The position numbers were made by a program, and so were the translations under genes. The notes beneath the pieces were generated by a model, which saw only the letters and a list, made by a program, of their open reading frames with translations, was not told the DNA's origin and made no database searches. Below are positions 1 through 5,935 of a stretch of DNA of 6,387 nucleotides, one piece after another (position 1 is the stretch's first letter; each line of letters starts with the position of its first letter). The stretch spans positions 1 to 6,387 of the forward strand of contig JACCSZ010000429.1 in NCBI GenBank assembly GCA_013812695.1, written 5' to 3'. The DNA is from Gemmatimonadales bacterium (GTDB lineage: Bacteria; Gemmatimonadota; Gemmatimonadetes; Gemmatimonadales; GWC2-71-9).

Positions 1-645
1 CAGATCCAGGCCGAGCAGGCCAACGACCTGGCCGTCCGGTGGAACTGCAAGGCCGGCAAGTGCGGATCGTGCTCCGCCGAGGTGAACGGCAGTCCCAGGC
101 TCATGTGCATGACCCGGCTCAACGAGCTGCCGCTCGACCAGCCGGTCACCGTGGAGCCCATGCGCGCCTTCCCGCCGGTCAAGGACCTGGTGACCGACGT
201 GTCGTGGAACTTCCGGGTCAAGACGCGAATCAAGCCGTTCAAGCCTCGGGCGCCGGACGCGGCGGACGGGACCTGGCGTATCGCGCAGGCGGACGTGGAC
301 CGGGTGCAGGAATTCAGGAAGTGCATCGAGTGCTTCCTGTGTCAGGACGTCTGTCACGTCCTCCGCGAGCATCACCTGCACGACGAGTTCATCGGGCCGC
401 GCTTCCTGGTGCACGTGGCCGCGCTGGAGATGCACCCGCTCGACACCGAGGACCGGGTCGAGGCGCTCCGGCGGGCGCACGGCATCGGCTTCTGCAACAT
501 CACCAAGTGCTGCACCAGCGTCTGCCCGGAGCACATCACCATCACCGACAACGCGATCATCCCGCTCAAGGAGCGGGTCGTGGACCAGTTCTACGACCCG
601 TTGGGGAGGGTGCTGAAGCTGTTCAGCCGAGGGGAGGAGGCGTGA
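1..645 (+). CDS. sdhB: Succinate dehydrogenase/fumarate reductase iron-sulfur subunit (5' partial)
   Basis: This is the electron-transfer subunit of complex II. It passes electrons from the flavoprotein through three Fe-S clusters to quinone at the inner face of the membrane. The start lies before the window; 214 residues plus TGA are present. Counting from the first visible residue, the plant-type 2Fe-2S cluster ligands are C16, C21, C24 and C36 (context RWNCKAGKCGSC...LMC). The C-terminal ferredoxin-like domain carries C108, C111, C114 and C118 (CIECFLCQDVC) and C165, C171 and C175 (CNITKCCTSVCP). The spacing is that of the 4Fe-4S and 3Fe-4S ligands in E. coli SdhB. The phrases VKDLVTDVSWN, EFRKCIECFLCQDVC and CPEHITITDNAIIPLKERVVD resemble, from memory, the mycobacterial Sdh1-type subunit more than the E. 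coli one. The flavoprotein and anchor genes are presumably upstream. Sequence alone does not settle SQR versus fumarate reductase. Confidence 0.93.
   Translation, partial: QIQAEQANDLAVRWNCKAGKCGSCSAEVNGSPRLMCMTRLNELPLDQPVTVEPMRAFPPVKDLVTDVSWNFRVKTRIKPFKPRAPDAADGTWRIAQADVDRVQEFRKCIECFLCQDVCHVLREHHLHDEFIGPRFLVHVAALEMHPLDTEDRVEALRRAHGIGFCNITKCCTSVCPEHITITDNAIIPLKERVVDQFYDPLGRVLKLFSRGEEA
630..640 (+). promoter_or_regulatory. Ribosome binding site of the sdhB-coupled TPR gene
   Basis: A purine run, AGGGGAGGAGG, ends one base before the GTG at 642. The GGGGAG part lies about 5 bases upstream of the start, a workable Shine-Dalgarno spacing. It lies within the last sdhB codons and supports the 642 start with a 4-base overlap. 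Confidence 0.6.
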
Positions 646-1151
646 CGAACGGGTACGAGCTCAAACGGATCTCGAGCGACAGCATTCCCGCGGCGCTGCA
701 GAAGGCGGAGCGGTATCGGATCATCAACGACCCCTCGTCCGCCGAAAGCATCTGCCTCGACGTGCTTCATGTGGACCCCGGGAACCAGGAGGCGGTGGTC
801 ACGCTGCTGCTCGCGATCACCGATCAGTTCGCCGAGCGGCCGGCCGCGGGCGACCGGCGCGCCCGGGAGCTGTTGCCCCGGCTGGAGGACGAGTACAAGC
901 GGCTGTACTACGCCGGGGTCGTGGCCGAGCGGGTCGCCAAAGCGCATCTCCGCCGCGGGGCGACGGGGTCCGGTGAGCTGGCCTACCATGGATTCCGGGA
1001 GGCGATGGACTGGTATGAGAAGGCGGCGGCCCGTCGCCTCGCCGGAAACGACGAAGCCATTCTGCGCTGGAACACGTGCGCCCGCATCCTGGCGCGCGAC
1101 GAGCACATCAGGCCTCGGGCCGAGGAACCGGCGAGCCCCGGGTCGGAATAG
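642..1151 (+). CDS. Small TPR-like protein coupled to sdhB
   Basis: This is a soluble protein of 169 residues with no signal peptide or membrane segment. The start is GTG at 642, which overlaps the sdhB stop in a GTGA, so translation is probably coupled. The frame is open further upstream (ATG at 39), but that extension would lie wholly inside sdhB and reads as low-complexity Arg/Ala/Gly. Residues 17-60 look like a TPR helical pair: an AERYR helix, a short turn, AESICLDVLHVDPGN, then a Leu-rich helix. Residues 118-150 (FREAMDWYEKAAARR...EAILRWNTCARIL) look like a second helical hairpin, with a charged linker at 66-95 and a disordered acidic tail. TPR folds mediate protein-protein contacts, so a role in assembly, stability or regulation of succinate dehydrogenase is plausible from position. 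That role is inference and no catalytic motif is visible. Similar proteins next to this SdhB type seem familiar, but I know of no characterised member. Confidence 0.85.
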   Translation: MTNGYELKRISSDSIPAALQKAERYRIINDPSSAESICLDVLHVDPGNQEAVVTLLLAITDQFAERPAAGDRRARELLPRLEDEYKRLYYAGVVAERVAKAHLRRGATGSGELAYHGFREAMDWYEKAAARRLAGNDEAILRWNTCARILARDEHIRPRAEEPASPGSE

Positions 1152-1168
1152 GGCGCCGCTGCCGGAAC

Positions 1169-3445
1169 TCAGCGAGCACCCGATGCCGGCCGGGCGAGCC
1201 GTCGCCGCACCCACCCGAGCGCCTGCTCGAGCACCTCGTCGCGGCCCGCGCGGATGCCGGCAATGGTCGGACGCGCGAGCAGATCGGGCGTGAGCCCCAC
1301 GCGCTGGAGCCGGGTGCCATCGATCGCCTCGACGCCCTGCCCGGACAACCAGAGCACGATGCGGCCCGGCACGACGAGCGTGGTCACGTCGCCGTTGGCG
1401 CCCGCGGTCGGGGTCCCGATGAACCGGGTGCCGTTGGCCGCCCGGAAGAACAGGCCGGTGTGCTCCGCCTGGCTCTGAGTCATCTCGTCGATCAGCATGA
1501 CGGTGAGCCCGTGGTAGCGCGTGCCGTCCGTCGGCGGCAGCGTCTGGACGAAGGTCGAGGTGGTGGTCTCGGTCGTGTCGCGCCACATCGGTTGGGCACG
1601 ATAGAAGCGCGCCGCCGGCACGTTGACTCGGTCGGTGAGGCGCGGCGCGATCGGCCAAGCCGTCCCCTGCGGGTACCCGCGCATGTCGAACACGATCGCC
1701 CGGGTGTCGGCCAGCGCCGCGAACATGCTGTCCACCATGGTGGTCGAGAGCCGGTCGAGATCCACGTACCCGATGTCTCGCGAGAGCCGCCGGACGATGG
1801 GCCCGCTGCGGTTGCCCGCACTGCTCGTCCGGAATTCGGCGCTCCGCGGCATGCTCACCGTCCGGACGCGGCCGTCTCCACCGCGCACCGTGACGGTGAC
1901 GGTCGAGCTGTCCGGCCCTCGAAGCAGCCGGCCGGCAGTCTCCCGTTGCCATGCTTGAGGGGTGGATGCGGAGAGGTAGCGTCCCAGGCGAGCCATCCGC
2001 GCCTTCGCCGGCTCGCCGTCCACAGTGAGGATGACGTCGCCGATCTCCATACCGGTGGCCCGTGCCATGGCGCCGGTCTGAAGAAGTTGAAAGACCACGG
2101 GCTGTCCCTGGACCATGCGGACGCGGACGGCCGGACGTGCGCGGCCCAGGTAGGCCTCGAGCGCCGGGCTCTCGACGAAACCGTGCGAGTCGTGGATGTG
2201 GGTCCACATCTCGCTCACGGCCAGCGCATACTCGAGGGAGTCGCGCGCACCCTCGAGGCGCGGCAGAGCGGAGCGGAGCACGGCGTCCCAATCTTCCGCG
2301 ATCAGCGGTCGGTAGGCGTAGAAGAACCGGACCACGGCCCACATGCGGTAGGCGGCCAGGAGGCGGTACGGCGCGGCCGGGTACGGCGTCGCGTCGTACT
2401 GCCGCTCCGGGAGCGGCTCGCCCGGTGGTGGGGGCGACGGTGGTCGGCGATCACCACCGGTCCGGTTCGTCAGGGCGAGCGCCGCCGCCAGCGCCGGATC
2501 CTCGCCGGGCCGTGAAGCCGGCGGAACGATCGTGTCGGGGACGAACCCGGCCCGGCCGTCGGCGTGCACGATGTCGGTGGTCCGGATGACCGCGTACAGT
2601 CCTTCCCCGATCCCAAGGCGCATGGATTCGACCGCGGGTCCCTGGGAAGCGCGCCCTTCCATGACGATCCAGCCGAGGCCGGCCGCCTGTAGCCCCAGGG
2701 CGACGGGCGGCAGCCGGGACGCCTCCGAGATCACGAAGACCATGGGTCGCCCCGGCCCGGTATCGGCCGGTTGGATGAGGTCGTCCCGCACCGTGTAGTC
2801 GCCCGAGAAGTAGCCGCCGCTGGAGCCGCCGGTCATGGGAGCAAAGCCGGAATAGTACCGGCCGCGAAGTACGGGCGGTCGGACCGGTCGGCTCGTGAGG
2901 ACGCGATCGAGGCCGGAGGAACGGAGGATACTCATGACGGCGGGGTCGTCGCCGGTCGCCCCGGTCCGGAGGTCCACGATGACCGCCCTCGCACTTCGAG
3001 CGCTGTCGCCCATCGCGGCGAGCCGGTCGAGCACGGAGGGATAGTCGGCGAGGTCGGCGTAATTGTGCGCGACGATCAGCCAGGTTCCGTCGGCCAGCCG
3101 GCGCCCGCGTGGTTCGGGATCGGTCGGGCTGATCTTCCCTGGGGCATCGGCGGTGGTCACGCGTGTGACGGGATCGTTCAAGACGTCCAGCATCCGCTGC
3201 GCCGCGGCACCGAACGCCTCCGTGCTCGAGTTCCCGTCGACCGACGGGATGGTCGCGACCAGTGCCGAATCCCAGTCCCTGGGCTGGTAGCCCAGCGCCG
3301 GGTGGAAGTACTTGACCGTTGCCCACAACCGTCCCAGCGCCGTCAGGCGGTCGAAGCGGATGCTGTCGGGGCTGGGCCGCTGGGCAGCGGCGGATGTCGC
3401 GCAGGCCAGCGCGACGATGAGGTGGCCCAGGTGGAATGGGCGCAT
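1169..3445 (-). CDS. Secreted S41-family peptidase with duplicated S41 modules
   Basis: Protein of 758 residues. Residues 1-21 are a signal peptide (MRPFHLGHLIVALACATSAAA, then Q), so it is exported. The ATG at 3445 is preferred because the signal peptide starts there and GGGAG lies 7 bases upstream; a GTG at 3532 would bury the signal. The order is: helical domain with LWATVKYFHP...DWDSAL (about 32-98); S41-like core (about 120-315); Pro-rich linker (332-360); second helical domain with MWAVVRFFY...EDWDAVL (358-428); PDZ domain with GMEIGDVILTVDGEPA (about 435-535); S41 core (about 550-745). The C-terminal core keeps the probable nucleophile S658 and E661 (TQSQAE) and GTPTAGANGD (677-686). 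S420-H421 (IHDSHG) match the SH pair used by tricorn-type members. The CtpA-type lysine is absent (A683). The N-terminal core lacks these residues. Substrate unknown; periplasmic or extracellular protein/peptide cleavage is inferred from the family. It is convergent with the TPR gene, 17 bases apart. Confidence 0.9.
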   Translation of the reverse strand: MRPFHLGHLIVALACATSAAAQRPSPDSIRFDRLTALGRLWATVKYFHPALGYQPRDWDSALVATIPSVDGNSSTEAFGAAAQRMLDVLNDPVTRVTTADAPGKISPTDPEPRGRRLADGTWLIVAHNYADLADYPSVLDRLAAMGDSARSARAVIVDLRTGATGDDPAVMSILRSSGLDRVLTSRPVRPPVLRGRYYSGFAPMTGGSSGGYFSGDYTVRDDLIQPADTGPGRPMVFVISEASRLPPVALGLQAAGLGWIVMEGRASQGPAVESMRLGIGEGLYAVIRTTDIVHADGRAGFVPDTIVPPASRPGEDPALAAALALTNRTGGDRRPPSPPPPGEPLPERQYDATPYPAAPYRLLAAYRMWAVVRFFYAYRPLIAEDWDAVLRSALPRLEGARDSLEYALAVSEMWTHIHDSHGFVESPALEAYLGRARPAVRVRMVQGQPVVFQLLQTGAMARATGMEIGDVILTVDGEPAKARMARLGRYLSASTPQAWQRETAGRLLRGPDSSTVTVTVRGGDGRVRTVSMPRSAEFRTSSAGNRSGPIVRRLSRDIGYVDLDRLSTTMVDSMFAALADTRAIVFDMRGYPQGTAWPIAPRLTDRVNVPAARFYRAQPMWRDTTETTTSTFVQTLPPTDGTRYHGLTVMLIDEMTQSQAEHTGLFFRAANGTRFIGTPTAGANGDVTTLVVPGRIVLWLSGQGVEAIDGTRLQRVGLTPDLLARPTIAGIRAGRDEVLEQALGWVRRRLARPASGAR

Positions 3446-3452
3446 CGATCTG

Positions 3453-3457
3453 CTCCC
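3453..3457 (-). promoter_or_regulatory. Ribosome binding site of the S41 peptidase gene
   Basis: GGGAG on the minus strand sits 7 bases upstream of the ATG at 3445. It supports this start, which begins directly with a signal peptide, over the GTG at 3532. Confidence 0.65.
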
Positions 3458-3539
3458 GGGGTGGGTGGCCGGTCGCGCGTGGGTGCTACGCTCGTCGAGG
3501 CGAGGCGTGATGACCGGGACGCTCGACACCACGCCGGTA

Positions 3540-3650
3540 CGGCTCGGACGGCGGGCCCGGGGTGACGAACAGATCGACGCCCAGCATCGTGCACGGACCG
3601 AGCACGATGTTGCCCGGCACCACGGAGAGTTCCAGGTCGCGGTGTTCAGC
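3540..3650 (-). pseudogene. Possible decayed Uma2-like fragment
   Basis: The katE frame stays open after its TGA. Reading on, it gives HRDLELSVVPGNIVLGPC and then TMLGVDLFVTPGPP before it loses any recognisable character and stops near the S41 ribosome binding site. The pattern resembles the Uma2 (DUF820) endonuclease-like family core, in which a short strand, then LxPDTVVQPD-like, then VFVVP is typical. The aspartate of the conserved PD is present (codon 3573-3575) but the proline is valine. No start codon, upstream helices or downstream VEVLSPST-like motif were found in any frame. I therefore read it as a remnant rather than a gene. The match is from memory of the family and may be coincidence, especially as a strong hairpin overlaps it. 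Confidence 0.25.
3582..3612. repeat. Inverted repeat (hairpin) in the katE-S41 gap
   Basis: The arms CAGCATCGTGC (3582-3592) and GCACGATGTTG (3602-3612) are complementary at 10 of 11 positions, the exception being a G-T pair, around a 9-base loop. It is the strongest symmetry I found in this 223-base gap. It lies about 57 bases past the katE stop on the minus strand and 137 bases before the S41 start. No T-run follows on the minus strand, so it is not a standard intrinsic terminator. It could be a katE 3'-end stem, an operator-like dyad for the S41 gene, or chance. Confidence 0.5.
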
Positions 3651-3668
3651 CGGTGCGGGCCGCGTGGA

Positions 3669-5855
3669 TCACGCCGGGACCCCCGCGATCGCCCGCCGCG
3701 GAAAGCGGTGCTGCAGCAGCGCCGCCATCAGCCCCTCGATGGCCGCCGCCGTCTCGCCGACGACCACGCCGTCCGCCGCCCCAACCTTCCCCACGGCGCT
3801 GGCGTCCAGCAGTGCCCGTCCCTCGCCGATGCACGCGATCGGCTTGCCGTGGCGGTAGGCCTCGTTGATGAAGTGGATCGCCAAGCCCGACGTCGCCAGC
3901 TCCGCGGCCGATGCGCCACCCGGCACGACCACGGCGTCATAGACGACCGACGGGGCATTGACGGCGGCGCGATTGACCTTCTGTGACTGCCCTGCGGAGT
4001 CGGCGATCGTCCCTGCCCGCGGGGCGATCAGCTCCACCAGTGCCGCTTCGGCCGTCAACGCGTCCGTCACCGCCTTGAGCTGCCGGGCGTCCACGCCGTC
4101 CCCGCCGAGGATGGCGATCTTCCGGCCCTTGATGGTGTCGCCCGGCTTGTCCTGACTGAGCGCCGGCGACGAGAGCCGCTTCGCCTTCGGTTTGAGCGGC
4201 CCCGACGGCGTCGGCGCCGACGGCGTGGGGTTGGCGGCCGTGCCCACCGGTGCCACGGCGATCCCCGTCTGCTCCGACACCGCCTGGGCCAGCGCGTCGG
4301 CGACGTTCACCAGGATCTCGTTCATCACGTGATGCCGCACGTCCTCGCTCTCGACCTGATTCAGCTCGAACGCAAACGCCTCGGCGATGTGGGCTTGTTC
4401 CCAGTCCGACATGCTGTTCCAGAACTGGGTCGCCTGGCTGAAATGGTCCGCGAAGCTGTCGCTCCGCGCCCGGATCTTCTCGCCGTCCACCCGCTCGGCG
4501 TAGCTGACGAAGGCGTCGGCGGCCCCGGGCGCGTGCATGGGGCAACCGTCGCCGAGCCGGTTGGGGAAATACGACACTCGGCCCGAGTTGATGGTCACCC
4601 TCCCCATCGCGTCGCGCTGGTTGTTGTGCACCGGGTTGAGCGGACGGTTGATCGGCAGCTCGGCGAAGTTGGGGCCGACCCGGCGGAGCTGGGTGTCGAG
4701 ATAGGAGAACAGGCGTCCCTGGAGCAGCGGATCGTTGGTAAAATCGATGCCCGGGACCACGTGCCCGGTGTGGAAGGCCACCTGCTCGGTCTCCGCGAAG
4801 AAGTTGTCGGGATTCCGGTTCAGGGTCAGCCGTCCGACCCGGCGCACCGGCACCAGCTCCTCGGGAATGAGCTTGGTCGCGTCCAGCAGGTCGAAGCCGA
4901 ACGCGAACTCGTCTTGCTCTTCCACGATCTGGAGGCCGAACTCCCATTCCGGGTAGTCGCCCCGCTCGATCGCCTCGAACAAGTCCCGGCGGTTGAAGTC
5001 GGGATCCTTGCCCGAAATCTTCTGCGCCTCGTCCCACACCAGCGACTGCACGCCCTTGAGCGGCTTCCAGTGGAACTTGACGAAGCGGGCCTTCCCCGCG
5101 GCGTTCACGAGACGGAAAGTATGGACGCCGAACCCCTCCATCATCGCGAAGCTGCGGGGGAGGGCGCGGTCGCTCATCACCCACATGAGCATGTGGGTAC
5201 TCTCGGGTGTGAGCGACACGAAGTCCCAGAAGGTGTCATGCGCCGAAGCCGCCTGGGGGATCTCGTTGTTGGGTTCGGGTTTGACGGCGTGGATCAGGTC
5301 GGGGAACTTGATCGCGTCCTGAATGAAGAAGACCGGCATGTTGTTGCCGACCAGGTCCCAGACGCCTTCGTCGGTGTAGAACTTGACGGCGAACCCCCGC
5401 ACGTCGCGCGCGCAGTCGCTCGAGCCGCGGGAACCGGCCACGGTGGAAAATCTGACGAAGACCGGCGTCCGTCGGGAGGGGTCGGTGAGCAGCCCGGCCA
5501 TGGTGAGGTCGGACAGGTCCTCGTACACCTGGAACACGCCGTGCGCCGCCGCCCCGCGAGCGTGCACCACCCGCTCGGGTATCCGCTCATGGTCGAAGTG
5601 CGTGATCTTCTCGCGCAGATGAAAGTCGTCGAGCAGCGTCGGCCCGCGGACGCCGGCCCGGAGCGAGTTCTGGTCGTCGGAGATCTTGAGACCCTGATTG
5701 CTGCTCAGGATCTGCCCCGGTCCGACGGTGTCGCCCGCCAGGTCGGCGGTTTTCGCGGTCTCGCCGTGGAGCGACTTCTGGTCGGCCGGGGACGAGGACT
5801 GGCCGGCGGTGCGGGCCTTCGGCGGCTTGGCGCCGCGACTGGCTTTTTTGGGCAT
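3669..5855 (-). CDS. katE: Large-subunit catalase, HPII type, with C-terminal DJ-1/PfpI-like domain
   Basis: Monofunctional haem catalase of 728 residues (E. coli HPII has 753) that dismutates H2O2 in the cytoplasm. Distal residues are H98 (ERVVHARG) and N171 (VGNNMPVFF); the proximal haem ligand is Y385 (RLFSYLDTQ). All three sit exactly 30 positions below H128, N201 and Y415 of E. coli HPII. H362 (FHTGH) matches HPII H392, which bonds covalently to the haem-ligand tyrosine, so a modified haem d is possible. A Lys-rich disordered N-tail (1-30) precedes the core; a Pro/Thr/Ser-rich linker (about 535-572) leads to a flavodoxin-like class I GATase/DJ-1 domain (576-728). There the nucleophile-elbow Cys is G677 (KPIACIGEG), so the domain is probably structural, as in HPII. 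ATG at 5855 is chosen over GTG at 5876 because GGAG lies 5 bases upstream. It follows the yciF-like gene by 79 bases, so co-expression is plausible. Confidence 0.96.
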   Translation of the reverse strand: MPKKASRGAKPPKARTAGQSSSPADQKSLHGETAKTADLAGDTVGPGQILSSNQGLKISDDQNSLRAGVRGPTLLDDFHLREKITHFDHERIPERVVHARGAAAHGVFQVYEDLSDLTMAGLLTDPSRRTPVFVRFSTVAGSRGSSDCARDVRGFAVKFYTDEGVWDLVGNNMPVFFIQDAIKFPDLIHAVKPEPNNEIPQAASAHDTFWDFVSLTPESTHMLMWVMSDRALPRSFAMMEGFGVHTFRLVNAAGKARFVKFHWKPLKGVQSLVWDEAQKISGKDPDFNRRDLFEAIERGDYPEWEFGLQIVEEQDEFAFGFDLLDATKLIPEELVPVRRVGRLTLNRNPDNFFAETEQVAFHTGHVVPGIDFTNDPLLQGRLFSYLDTQLRRVGPNFAELPINRPLNPVHNNQRDAMGRVTINSGRVSYFPNRLGDGCPMHAPGAADAFVSYAERVDGEKIRARSDSFADHFSQATQFWNSMSDWEQAHIAEAFAFELNQVESEDVRHHVMNEILVNVADALAQAVSEQTGIAVAPVGTAANPTPSAPTPSGPLKPKAKRLSSPALSQDKPGDTIKGRKIAILGGDGVDARQLKAVTDALTAEAALVELIAPRAGTIADSAGQSQKVNRAAVNAPSVVYDAVVVPGGASAAELATSGLAIHFINEAYRHGKPIACIGEGRALLDASAVGKVGAADGVVVGETAAAIEGLMAALLQHRFPRRAIAGVPA

Positions 5856-5860
5856 GGCAA

Positions 5861-5864
5861 CTCC
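5861..5864 (-). promoter_or_regulatory. Ribosome binding site of katE
   Basis: GGAG on the minus strand is 5 bases upstream of the ATG at 5855. The in-frame GTG at 5876 would place this site inside the coding region and adds seven residues without family character, so the ATG is preferred. Confidence 0.6.
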
Positions 5865-5895
5865 GAGGGGGAACACGATGCGCGCCGCCCGCAGG

Positions 5896-5907
5896 GCAGC
5901 GTGCTGC
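5896..5907. repeat. Short inverted repeat upstream of katE
   Basis: GCAGC and GCTGC flank a 2-base centre in the 79-base gap between the yciF-like gene and katE. A 4-bp stem GCCC-GCA-GGGC (5887-5897) overlaps it. A compact dyad here could be a regulator site for katE or a leader stem. The arms are short and such symmetry is common in GC-rich DNA. Confidence 0.25.
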
Positions 5908-5921
5908 AGGATGAACGGTGC

Positions 5922-5935
5922 GGCCGTTGCCGGCC
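5922..5935 (-). other. GCAA-tetraloop hairpin at the end of the yciF-like gene
   Basis: On the minus strand the RNA would read GGCCG-GCAA-CGGCC, a perfect 5-bp stem closed by a GNRA tetraloop. Its first base is the last base of the TAG stop. No U-run follows, so it is not a canonical terminator. It may be a weak terminator, a 3'-end stabiliser or a processing site that lets the first gene be expressed differently from katE. Confidence 0.35.

Noticed and set aside
39..641. N-terminal extension of the TPR-like protein from the ATG at 39
   Set aside because: This region is the sdhB coding sequence in another frame, and the extension is low-complexity. The GTG at 642 with its purine-rich ribosome binding site fits better.
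1157..1240. Lipoprotein or second signal peptide features and small genes in the convergent gap
   Set aside because: The gap is only 17 bases, and the flanking sequence is fully accounted for by the 3' ends of the two genes.
591..2342. Minus-strand open frame of 583 codons spanning the SDH and S41 regions
   Set aside because: It crosses three real genes in the wrong frame and is Arg/Pro/Gly-rich with no motif.
1076..2515. Long plus-strand open frame antisense to the S41 peptidase gene
   Set aside because: The composition is Arg/Gly/Pro/His-rich with no motif, while the minus strand shows signal peptide, PDZ and S41 motifs. It is a shadow frame.
3483..3517. Lipobox in the S41 leader (VALAC) making it a lipoprotein
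   Set aside because: The -3 residue relative to C15 is Ala, not Leu/Val/Ile, the hydrophobic core before it would be very short, and a good AAA-Q signal peptidase I site follows at residues 19-22. The coding positions are just below 3445; the region listed here is the untranslated upstream part, which has no such motif.
3446..3532. Upstream GTG start (3532) for the S41 peptidase
   Set aside because: It would put 29 polar residues ahead of a clear signal peptide, and the ribosome binding site at 3453-3457 serves the ATG at 3445.
3669..4130. Active DJ-1/PfpI protease or glyoxalase function in the catalase C-terminal domain
   Set aside because: The nucleophile-elbow Cys is replaced by G677, with C675 two residues off position. 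HPII catalases carry the same kind of inactive domain.
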